A DNA stretch of 10,569 nt from the NCBI GenBank assembly GCA_021812735.1, contig JAKAMV010000260.1, positions 1 through 10,569 on the forward strand, written 5' to 3'. A model generated the notes under the pieces. That model made no database searches, was not told the origin of the DNA, and was given only the letters and a program-made list of their open reading frames with translations. The translations under genes were made by a program, and so were the position numbers. Shown piece after piece: positions 1 through 6,012 of the stretch; within the stretch, counting starts at the first letter, position 1; each line of letters starts with the position of its first letter. Source of the DNA: Chloroflexota bacterium (GTDB taxonomy: Bacteria > Chloroflexota > Limnocylindria > Limnocylindrales > CSP1-4).

Positions 1-9
1 TTCCGATCT
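1..9. other. Probable residual sequencing-adapter end
   Basis: The window opens with TTCCGATCT, which is identical to the last nine bases of the common Illumina TruSeq adapter ends. A nine-base match can occur by chance, but its position at the very first base suggests untrimmed adapter at a contig end. The following bases, up to the stop codon at 38-40, are otherwise unremarkable and show no terminator hairpin. Confidence 0.5.
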
Positions 10-37
10 GAGCCTGATCGTCTGGTCTGACATCTCT

Positions 38-475
38 TTACGCCTCTTGTGGCTCAACCCGGAACACCGGGTGATCAGCCGGGTCCGGGAGGGCGGTGAA
101 GAACTCGCGTGCCCGCCAACCCATGTGCTCGCGATACGCGGCCACGACCCGATCGCGCTCGTCGCCACCGACCTCGACCGCGCAGAACAGCTCGCGCGTT
201 GGGCCCTTCCGCAGCTCGCCCTGGCCGGCAGCGCGCAGGTTGCGGACCCAGTGGGTCTCGCCGCCTCCCGACACGAGGTACCGAGCACCCTCGACCTCGA
301 GCGTGGGGACTGGCGCCCTGACCGGGCGGCCTGTGCGCCGGCCGCGGACCGTGAGCGTCGGGCCGCCGAGCCAGAGCGTGATCGGGTTCACCACGCGGCT
401 CATGAAGAACCCGGAGGGCACGTAGGGTCGAGGCGGTGTCTCGTTCGCGGTCATCGGATCGTCAATCTGCAGCAT
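38..475 (-). CDS. Nitroreductase-family deazaflavin (F420)-dependent oxidoreductase (DUF385/Ddn-like)
   Basis: The 145-residue product looks like the DUF385/Ddn family, small split-barrel proteins that use reduced F420 (some bind other flavins or haem) to reduce quinones and other acceptors. Visible hallmarks are the GRRTGRPVR segment (about residues 45-53), which in the family lies near the cofactor phosphate, a strand TLEVEGARYLVSGGG (58-72), the THWVRNLRAAG helix (74-84), and a helical end before FRVEP. The length is normal for the family. The start at 475 is favoured by a strong Shine-Dalgarno sequence (GGAGGA on the minus strand, five bases upstream). A second ATG seven codons in (MTANE) is possible. 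The gene overlaps the upstream 76-residue gene by 14 bases, so the two are probably co-transcribed. The substrate cannot be read from the sequence. Confidence 0.85.
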   Translation of the reverse strand: MLQIDDPMTANETPPRPYVPSGFFMSRVVNPITLWLGGPTLTVRGRRTGRPVRAPVPTLEVEGARYLVSGGGETHWVRNLRAAGQGELRKGPTRELFCAVEVGGDERDRVVAAYREHMGWRAREFFTALPDPADHPVFRVEPQEA

Positions 476-692
476 CGGAATCCTCCTTCGACATGGGTGT
501 GCGTTCGACAGCGATGAGCCGGAGACCCGCGTCCCGCACGCGGATCAGCAGCCCGTAGAGGGCGGCCTGGTCCACGGCCGAGAAGACCAGCAGCGAGTCG
601 CCGTCGGGCAGCAGCCGGAGCTCGTCGCAGCCCAGGGCATGGGCGCGTCGCTCGCTCAGGTGGCCGGCGACGCGGATCTCGTAGCGGTCCAT
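462..692 (-). CDS. Small conserved-looking protein of unknown function (76 aa)
   Basis: The predicted 76-residue protein begins MDRYEIRVAGHLSERRA and contains the pattern DQAALYGLLIRVRDAGLRLI near residues 41-60. From memory this resembles a widespread family of small actinobacterial and chloroflexotal proteins sharing a YEIRVxGHL start and a VDQAALHGLL core, but I know no function for it. It has no signal peptide, membrane segment or cysteine cluster and is probably cytosolic, perhaps a compact alpha/beta fold. The ATG at 692 is chosen because longer starts in this frame would run into the regulator gene; the Shine-Dalgarno sequence is weak (CAGGG just upstream). Its stop lies inside the next gene, giving a 14-base overlap that suggests translational coupling to the oxidoreductase. 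It could therefore be a partner of the oxidoreductase or of the LuxR regulator. Confidence 0.7.
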   Translation of the reverse strand: MDRYEIRVAGHLSERRAHALGCDELRLLPDGDSLLVFSAVDQAALYGLLIRVRDAGLRLIAVERTPMSKEDSDAAD

Positions 693-761
693 GGCCCTGA
701 TGCTGCGGCCCGCACGTCGCGATCGCGCCTCGCGAAAGGCCGGTCTTTGGGCGCTCGACCT

Positions 762-780
762 CCCCTCCCGAAAGGAGGGG
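762..780. other. GC-rich hairpin between the LuxR regulator and the 76-aa gene
   Basis: CCCCTCC at 762-768 pairs with GGAGGGG at 774-780 around a five-base loop, giving a seven-pair stem. It lies in the 118-base gap after the regulator stop on the minus strand. No run of T follows on either strand, so it is not a classical intrinsic terminator. It could slow polymerase, stabilise an mRNA end, or mean nothing in such GC-rich DNA. Confidence 0.3.
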
Positions 781-810
781 GCCAGCCGACGCCGGTCCCG
801 GGTCGCAGCC

Positions 811-3543
811 TCAGACGAGGCCGAGCTGCTGGGCGCGCAGGAGGGCCTGCGTTCGGCTCGTCGCGCCGAGCTTGGCGAGGACGTGGCCGACATGCCACTT
901 CGCCGTCCCGAGCGAGACCGTCAGGCCCGTGGCGATCTCCGCATTGCTCGCGCCCCTGGCCATGAGGCGCAGGACGTCGAGCTCACGGGCGGTGAGCTCC
1001 TCGAACAGCCGTCCGTCGGTGTCGCGCCCGAGCGCCGCGTGCCGGGAGTGCGGCCGCGCTGCGCCGTCCGCCGTCGGCTCGGCGGCGAAGGCTGCCTCGA
1101 GCTCCTCGACGAATGCCGGTGCAGCCGCCCGGACGAGCGGCAGGAGGTGGGCGAGGTGCCGCCCGTCATCGACGAAGCGCCGGACGTAGCCGCCGGGGGC
1201 GGCGAGCTCGACCGCCCGCCGAAGGGCGCTCACGGCGTCCGCCCGGCGGCCCGTCGCCTCGGCCACCGACGCCTCCAGGACGCCGATCGTGATCAGGTCC
1301 GCGGCGGCGCCGGCGGCCTCCTGCGCCGCTCTCGTCCGGGCGAGCAGCTCGCGCGCCTCGTCGCGCCTGCCCTGTGCCAGGCGCACCCGTGCGACCGTCG
1401 TGTCCATCGAGCGGCGCAGGACCTCGACGAGGGGGGAGCCGGGCGGTGCCTCGGGCGTCGCCCCGTCCGCCCAGCGCCCTGCGCCGGGGACGTCGCCCAG
1501 GCGGAGCCGGAGCCGCGCCTCGACCTCACCGGCCACTCCGGGGAGCGCCATGCCGGTCGTCCGAAGGTCGCGCTGGCTCGTGCGCAGCGCCTCGAACGCA
1601 CCGTCAGGATCGCCGCAGGCGAGGCGGACGAGCGCCAGATACGAGATCGCCCAGCCGAGGACCGGACGGCCGACCCCCATCCGGTGTGCCGCCTCGAACC
1701 CCGCCTCGAGCTCGCGACGGGCCTCAGCCAGGTCGTTGGCCTCGTAGCGCACGATACCGAGCACCACCCGGGCGGGCCATGCGATCAGCCTGGGCCTGCC
1801 CTGCCCGCCGGCCTGCTCCCCGAGGACGGCGCGGCACATCGATTCCGCCTCTCCGCGGAGACCGACGAGGGCGAGGCCGTGGCCCAGGGGGTTGACCGCC
1901 GGCAGGACGGCCATCGGACTCCCCGCCTGGAGCGCTGCCTGGTACGCCGCCCGCAGGGTCGCGACGGCCGGCGCGTACTCCCCGCGGGCGAGCCGCCCGA
2001 GGCCCACGGCCAGGAGCCCGAACGAGCGGAACAGCGGGTCATCGCCGACGAGCGCGAGGCCCTCGGTCGCCAGGCGCTCGGCGTCTGGCCCCGTCACCGT
2101 GGCCATCAGCGCCTCCAGCACGAGCATCCGTCCCGCGGCCGGCCCGCGGACGCTCGAGGTGGCGAGGTGGCGCTGTGCCAGGTCGAGCGCGGCCGCCACC
2201 TGGCCCGTCTCGAAGCGCGCCCAGGCACGCAGCGAGGTGAGCTCCGGGCTCGACGCCACCCGCTCCGGGGGCAGGGCGTCGAGCCAGCCCGCAAGCGTCG
2301 AGAGCTCCCCCGCCTCGAAGGCCGGACGCGCCGCACGCTCCACGAGGTCGAGCGTCCTCTCGAATGCGCCGGCCGCCAGCGCGTGGCCGATGGCCTCGGA
2401 CGCGAGCCCGGCATCGTCGAACCAGTCGGCGGCCCGTGCGTGGAGCGTGCGCCGTTCCGGTTCGGCCAGGTGGGAGCGGAGGTAGTCGGCGAAGAGGCCG
2501 TGGTAGCGATACCAGCGCCGCTCGGCGTCGAGCGGGACGAGGAACAGGTTCGATCGCTCCGCACGCCCGAGGAGCGCGCCCGCGTCGTCGCGCCCGGTGA
2601 GCGCGCGGCACAGCTCCACGGAGAACCGGTCCGCGATCGAGGTCTGGAGGAGGAAGCCCCGGAGCTCGTCGTCGACCCCGTCGAGGACCTCGTCCGCGAG
2701 GTAGTCGAACACGAACCGCTGGCTGCCCCCGAAGGCCTCGACCAGGGCGTCCGGATCGGGTCGGCCGCGCAGCGAGATCGCCGCCAGCTGGAGGCCGGCG
2801 ATCCAGCCCTCGGTCCGCTCGGTGAGGCGCTGGACCATCGATGGCGTGAGCGCCACGCCAGCCCCAGCGAGGTACGCCAACGCCTCCGCATCGGCGCAGC
2901 GCAGGTCATCGGCCCGCAGCTCGACGAGTCGTCCATGTGCTCGGAGGCGGGCCAGCGGCTGCGGCGGGTCCTCGCGGGTCAGCAGCGCCACGTGGCAGAA
3001 GGGCGGGCCGCGCTCGATCAGGACGCGGACCAGCCGGTGGACCGCCTCCGCGGCGATGACCTGGTAATCGTCGAGCGCCAGCACGAAGGGCTCGTCGCTC
3101 GCCGCCAGCTCGCTGAGGAGCACCGCCCCGACCAGCACGGGGTCCGGGGTCGCCCCGGGGCCGAACAGGTCCGCCGTGGCATCACCGGCTCCGGGCCGCA
3201 CCACCCGGATCGCCGCGACGAGGTAGCCGACGAACCGGGCCAGATCGTTGTCGGCGGCATCGAGGCTGAGCCACGCGCAGGGGAGGCCGCGCGACTCCAG
3301 CCAGCCGGCGAGCGCCGTCGTCTTGCCGTATCCCGGCGGCGCGGACAGCAGCACGAGGCGGACGTTGTCGTCGAGGCTGCGGTCAAGCGCCGCGTTGAGC
3401 CGGGCACGCTCACCGTAGCCGGAGCCCGGGACCGGCATGACGAGCTTGGTCCGGACGAGCGGGGCCGCGGCCCGCGATGACCTCCCTCCGGCGTCGCCGG
3501 CGACCGTCGAGCTGCGGGCGCGAGCCAAGGAGTCCATGGGCAT
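811..3543 (-). CDS. MalT-like large ATP-binding LuxR-family transcriptional regulator (LAL)
   Basis: This 910-residue protein has the layout of the LAL/MalT family: an N-terminal STAND-type ATPase, a long helical TPR-like sensor region, and a C-terminal LuxR helix-turn-helix. The Walker A motif is APPGYGKTT (residues 68-76) and the Walker B region is FVLALDDY (153-160). The DNA-binding domain spans about residues 850-910, starting LTARELDVLRLMARG and including SNAEIATGLTVSLGTAKWHV. Family members act as ATP- and inducer-dependent activators of metabolic or antibiotic-pathway operons. The length is typical. The start at 3543 gives MPMDSL; the nearest AGGAG is 14 bases upstream, so the start could shift by two codons. 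It is divergent from the 3645-8150 genes and lies upstream of the two small minus-strand genes, so either set could be its target. The inducer cannot be inferred. Confidence 0.93.
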   Translation of the reverse strand: MPMDSLARARSSTVAGDAGGRSSRAAAPLVRTKLVMPVPGSGYGERARLNAALDRSLDDNVRLVLLSAPPGYGKTTALAGWLESRGLPCAWLSLDAADNDLARFVGYLVAAIRVVRPGAGDATADLFGPGATPDPVLVGAVLLSELAASDEPFVLALDDYQVIAAEAVHRLVRVLIERGPPFCHVALLTREDPPQPLARLRAHGRLVELRADDLRCADAEALAYLAGAGVALTPSMVQRLTERTEGWIAGLQLAAISLRGRPDPDALVEAFGGSQRFVFDYLADEVLDGVDDELRGFLLQTSIADRFSVELCRALTGRDDAGALLGRAERSNLFLVPLDAERRWYRYHGLFADYLRSHLAEPERRTLHARAADWFDDAGLASEAIGHALAAGAFERTLDLVERAARPAFEAGELSTLAGWLDALPPERVASSPELTSLRAWARFETGQVAAALDLAQRHLATSSVRGPAAGRMLVLEALMATVTGPDAERLATEGLALVGDDPLFRSFGLLAVGLGRLARGEYAPAVATLRAAYQAALQAGSPMAVLPAVNPLGHGLALVGLRGEAESMCRAVLGEQAGGQGRPRLIAWPARVVLGIVRYEANDLAEARRELEAGFEAAHRMGVGRPVLGWAISYLALVRLACGDPDGAFEALRTSQRDLRTTGMALPGVAGEVEARLRLRLGDVPGAGRWADGATPEAPPGSPLVEVLRRSMDTTVARVRLAQGRRDEARELLARTRAAQEAAGAAADLITIGVLEASVAEATGRRADAVSALRRAVELAAPGGYVRRFVDDGRHLAHLLPLVRAAAPAFVEELEAAFAAEPTADGAARPHSRHAALGRDTDGRLFEELTARELDVLRLMARGASNAEIATGLTVSLGTAKWHVGHVLAKLGATSRTQALLRAQQLGLV

Positions 3544-3616
3544 GCCCAGCGTACGCGCTCCTGGTGGGCGGACTGGCCGCGAACGTGCACGCGCGCCGGG
3601 TGCAGTAACATCTCGG

Positions 3617-3624
3617 TGATATCA
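3617..3624. promoter_or_regulatory. Palindromic candidate operator in the divergent intergenic region
   Basis: TGATATCA at 3617-3624 is a perfect eight-base palindrome, extended to CGGTGATATCATCG with 12 of 14 symmetric positions. An ATCA half-site recurs at 3632-3635 beside the Shine-Dalgarno sequence of the rightward gene. Ribbon-helix-helix repressors often bind short palindromes of this size, and such a protein is encoded 155 bases downstream. TATCAT inside it could also act as a -10 box. I see no good -35 box. It is one of the few AT-rich spots in the window. Confidence 0.35.
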
Positions 3625-3644
3625 TCGCGCGATCAGGAGGGCCG

Positions 3645-3773
3645 ATGAGGGCAAGTGCGTGCGGGCCGGGCGGCCGCGGGCTACCCGGTCCTGTTCGTCC
3701 TGCTCGTCGGGGCGTGGTGCTCTGCAGCGAGCGCGAGAGCCAGCCGGTCGTCAACGCCGGCAGCCTGTACTAG
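3645..3773 (+). pseudogene. Putative scar of an SPFH/band-7 protein gene (internal deletion)
   Basis: A 42-codon frame begins at ATG 3645, four bases after a strong AGGAGG, and ends at TAG 3771-3773. Its last residues, VVLCSERESQPVVNAGSLY, recall the C-terminal end of actinobacterial and chloroflexotal SPFH membrane proteins, which are often encoded just before an Arc-like protein as here. In the neighbouring frame, 3679-3717 reads GYPVLFVLLVGAW, like the N-terminal membrane anchor of the same family. The beginning and end of an SPFH gene thus appear joined near position 3710 with most of the gene missing and a frame change. The tail and anchor resemblance is from memory and not verified. The alternative is a genuine 42-residue peptide or leader that couples translation to the next gene. 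Confidence 0.4.
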
Positions 3774-3778
3774 CCGAG

Positions 3779-4069
3779 ATGGGAAGCGAGGGCGACCGCA
3801 AGCCGTTCCTCCTGCGGCTCGACCCGGCGACGATGGCCGCCCTGAAGGCCTGGGCGGCCGAGGACCTGCGGAGCCTGAACGGCCAGATCGAGTTCCTGCT
3901 CCGCGCCGCGCTGCGCGACGCAGGCCGACTGCCGGGCAAGGCGCGCGGCCATCAAGCGGGGGGCGGCCCGGCTCCCGACGGGTCGGCGCCAGGGGAACGC
4001 CACAGCGGACCGCCCGCGCGGTCGCCAGCGGTCCGCGGGCCCGGCACCCTGGTGAAGGGAACGAGATGA
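3779..4069 (+). CDS. Arc-like ribbon-helix-helix DNA-binding protein
   Basis: The 96-residue product has a ribbon-helix-helix core in its first 52 residues. The strand is KPFLLRLDP (8-16), helix 1 is ATMAALKAWAAEDLRS, and helix 2 is NGQIEFLLRAALRDAG. The sequence NGQIEFLL is typical of Arc-like proteins, in which the asparagine caps helix 2. The following 40 or so residues are rich in Gly, Pro, Ala and Arg and look disordered. Family members are dimeric repressors, frequently autoregulatory. The ATG at 3779 starts five bases after the TAG of the preceding small frame and has no clear Shine-Dalgarno sequence of its own, so it probably depends on coupled translation. A longer start at 3659 in this frame gives low-complexity sequence and is disfavoured. 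Its stop overlaps the next ATG (ATGA). The palindrome at 3617 is a plausible operator. Confidence 0.75.
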   Translation: MGSEGDRKPFLLRLDPATMAALKAWAAEDLRSLNGQIEFLLRAALRDAGRLPGKARGHQAGGGPAPDGSAPGERHSGPPARSPAVRGPGTLVKGTR

Positions 4070-4092
4070 CCGACGCCAGGACGCGGCGATGA
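4066..4092 (+). CDS. Eight-codon mini-ORF coupling two genes
   Basis: ATG at 4066 opens the frame MTDARTRR, closed by TGA at 4090-4092. It overlaps the ribbon-helix-helix stop as ATGA and the ABC ATPase start as ATGA. An AAGGGA sequence lies five bases upstream, a good Shine-Dalgarno spacing. It may hand ribosomes from one gene to the next, or it may be the true N-terminus of the ATPase separated by a one-base error. The peptide itself suggests no function. Confidence 0.35.
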   Translation: MTDARTRR

Positions 4093-5054
4093 ACGACGGA
4101 GCTCGAGCCCTCGAGATCGACGGCGTCTCGAAGCGGTACGGCGACCTCGTCGCGCTCGAGAACCTCGCCTTCGAGGTCCGCGCCGGCGAGCTGTTCGGCT
4201 TCGTGGGCCGCAACGGCGCGGGCAAGACGACGACGATGCGGATCGTGCTCGGCGTCCTGCGCGCGGACGCGGGTGAGGTCCGATGGGGCGGCGTCCCGCT
4301 CGACTTCGCCACCCGCCGTCGGATCGGGTACATGCCCGAGGAGCGCGGCCTGTACCCGAGGATGCGCCTCCTGGAGCAGCTCAGCTATCTCGGGGAGCTC
4401 CACGGGCTGGCCGGCGCCGATGCACGGCGGGCGGCCACGGGCTGGCTCGAGCGGTTCGGCCTCGCGGATCGCCGGGACGCCGAGCTCCAGGCGCTGAGCC
4501 ACGGCAACCAGCAGCGGATGCAGCTCGCCGCGGCGCTCGTCTGCACGCCCGAGGTCCTCGTGCTCGACGAGCCGTTCGCCGGGCTCGACCCCGTGGCCCT
4601 CGACGTCATGACCGGGGTCCTGCGCGAGCGGGCGGAGGCAGGCGTCGCGGTCGTCTTCTCCAGCCACGAGCTCGACCTCGTCGAGCGGATCTGCGACCGG
4701 GTCGGGATCATCGACCACGGCCGCCTCGTCGCCTGCGGCACGGTGAACGAGCTGCGCCGGGGAGGCCCCGAGAGGCTGTGGGTCGATGCCCCGAACGCTC
4801 CGCCGGGCTGGTCGGAGGGCCTGCCGGGCGCCGCCGTGGTGCACGTCGAGGGGACGCGCGTCCTGCTCGAGCTGGGCGACGGGGCCGACGACCAGGCGAT
4901 CCTGCGGTCAGCGCTCGAGACCGGGCCCGTGCAGGAGTTCCGGCGCGCGCAGGCGAGTCTGGTCGAGGTGTTCCGCGACGTCGTCGGGGACAGCCAGTCA
5001 GGGGAGGCCCAGCCGTCGGAGACCCAGCCGTCGGAGGCAGGCGGCGATGCATAG
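4089..5054 (+). CDS. ABC-2 type exporter ATP-binding protein (NatA/YhaQ type)
   Basis: The 321-residue protein is the nucleotide-binding subunit of an ABC-2 exporter. Motifs in order are Walker A GRNGAGKTT (40-48), signature LSHGNQQRMQ (136-145), Walker B VLVLDEP (156-162), D-loop GLDP (165-168), and the switch histidine in SSHELD (191-196). LSHGNQQ in place of LSGGQ is usual for the NatA/YhaQ subgroup, whose partners are NatB/YhaP permeases; such a permease is at 6013. A C-terminal extension of about 100 residues matches the usual DUF4162 position and ends in a repetitive QPSE tail. AGGA stands seven bases before ATG 4089. The stop overlaps the next gene by eight bases. The substrate is unknown; relatives move Na+, drugs, peptides or lipids. 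Confidence 0.94.
   Translation: MNDGARALEIDGVSKRYGDLVALENLAFEVRAGELFGFVGRNGAGKTTTMRIVLGVLRADAGEVRWGGVPLDFATRRRIGYMPEERGLYPRMRLLEQLSYLGELHGLAGADARRAATGWLERFGLADRRDAELQALSHGNQQRMQLAAALVCTPEVLVLDEPFAGLDPVALDVMTGVLRERAEAGVAVVFSSHELDLVERICDRVGIIDHGRLVACGTVNELRRGGPERLWVDAPNAPPGWSEGLPGAAVVHVEGTRVLLELGDGADDQAILRSALETGPVQEFRRAQASLVEVFRDVVGDSQSGEAQPSETQPSEAGGDA
5004..5033 (+). repeat. 15-base tandem repeat in the ATPase tail
   Basis: GAGGCCCAGCCGTCG (5004-5018) and GAGACCCAGCCGTCG (5019-5033) are adjacent and differ at one base. Degenerate partial copies flank them. They encode the pentapeptide E-(A/T)-Q-P-S in frame, so copy-number changes would keep the reading frame. The tail is probably disordered. 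Confidence 0.75.
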
Positions 5055-5205
5055 CCCGGCACTGATCCTACCCGTCGTGGTGGCTGCAGTCCTCATCGTG
5101 TACGGACGGGTCAACCGTCGCAGCCGCTGGGGCAACTGGATCGCGGTCGTCGGCTATGCCCTGCTCGCGGTCACCGCCGTTGTCGCGATGGTGGCGAGGA
5201 GTTGA
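5047..5205 (+). CDS. Small two-segment membrane protein A (paralogue of 7264-7437)
   Basis: The 52-residue protein has two hydrophobic segments, about residues 4-19 and 31-49. They are joined by a short polar, positively charged loop containing GRVNRRSRWGNW. It overlaps the ATPase gene by eight bases and has GGAGG nine bases before its ATG. A gapless alignment with the protein at 7264-7437 shows about 18 identities over 43 positions, centred on R-x-N-R-x3-W-G-(N/D)-W. That similarity, coupled position and clean start support a real gene. The arginine-rich loop predicts a cytoplasmic hairpin turn with both ends outside. I do not recognise a named family. It may be an accessory subunit of the ABC exporter, an inference from position alone. 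Confidence 0.75.
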   Translation: MHSPALILPVVVAAVLIVYGRVNRRSRWGNWIAVVGYALLAVTAVVAMVARS

Positions 5206-5210
5206 CGGCC

Positions 5211-5987
5211 GTGTTCCGCCGGAGACCGATGAGCGGCGATCGAGGCGCGGGGCAGGCCTATCGCGGTTGCGGCCGGGCGGCGCCTTGGCGCGGGTCGTGG
5301 CGTCTCCAGCGGGCGGCCGGCGTCGGGCTCGCGGTCCTCGCCCTCGTCGGCGCCTGCTCGCCGGCGACGGCCACGCCCGGTGCCTCCAGGTCGGTGCTCC
5401 CGGCTGGCACGCCGTGCGCGTGGCCGCGGGAGGTCGATGCGGCCTCGGACAGCTACCTCATCGTGGACAGTGGCGCGGCCTACTGGCTCGAGCCGTTCGC
5501 GATCGCGCCGGGCCTGCGGATCACTCTGTCGGGCACCTTCCCGGACGCCCGGTACGCCTCCCTGGCGGTCTGCACGCGCCCGACCAGCAGCCCGTTCACG
5601 CGCAACGGGGTGGGCTCCTCGCTGACCGACTACCAGATCGCCCCGGAACCGAGCGGCGTCAACCCCCGGCAGCAGCCGGGCGCGCCCGGCGGCCACTACA
5701 CGGTGACGCTGCGGGATGACGTCGCGCCGGGGCAGGCGACCACGATGCCGATCGCGCCGGCGGGCACGACGAGCGGGCAGGGCCTCCTCGTGTACCGCGT
5801 GTACCTGCCGGCCGGGGCGACTTCTCGAAGATCGTGGCACCAACGATGACGCTGGAGCAGGGCGGCCAGTCGGCCGAGCTAACCCCGTGCACGACCCCCA
5901 ACGCGCGAGATCGCATCGCAGTCCTCGTCCCCGGTCTACCCGTTGAGCACGCTGGTCTCGGCCGGCGTGTCGGGGTGCGCCAAGTGA
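5211..5987 (+). pseudogene. Lipoprotein-like secreted protein of unknown function, with two compensating frameshifts
   Basis: The frame opens at GTG 5211, nine bases after GAGGAG, and carries a hydrophobic stretch ending in a lipobox-like LVGACS (Cys about residue 49), so a lipid-anchored outer-face protein is likely. The rather long N-region leaves the start uncertain; ATG 5229 is an alternative. Residues such as PCAWPREVD, AAYWLEPF, GTFPDARYASLAV, PSGVNPRQQPG and LLVYRVYLPAG recall a common actinobacterial family of exported proteins of unknown function. The frame breaks at a GGGG run (5814-5817) and ends at 5849. The sensible continuation (GDFSKIVAPTMTLEQGG) lies one frame over. A CCCCC run (5895-5899) restores the first frame, which reads REIASQSSSPVYPLSTL and ends at TGA 5985-5987. 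One missing G and one extra C would heal it to 258 residues. This is either a pseudogene or assembly error. Confidence 0.7.
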
Positions 5988-6012
5988 CGGCACACGCCGA
6001 AGGAGCCAGCGC

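Noticed and set aside
718..727. Palindrome CGCGATCGCG as a regulatory site
   Set aside because: A ten-base GC palindrome is easily expected by chance in this base composition and has no second copy or promoter next to it.
762..780. Intrinsic terminator after the LuxR gene
   Set aside because: The stem is good but no T tract follows on the minus strand, so only a hairpin is listed.
691..3480. A 929-codon open frame on the plus strand opposite the LuxR regulator
   Set aside because: The translation is a low-complexity Arg/Glu/Gly/Ala-rich run with no domain, while the opposite strand has clear Walker and helix-turn-helix motifs. It is a by-product of high GC codon use.
3681..4844. A 387-codon minus-strand frame across the repressor and ATPase genes
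   Set aside because: There are no motifs, composition is typical of antisense GC-rich DNA, and it crosses several genes with better evidence.
5988..6012. Separate gene in the frame 5834-6016 ending just inside the permease start
   Set aside because: Its first half is better explained as the shifted middle of the lipoprotein gene, and its second half reads less like protein than the restored frame ending at 5987.
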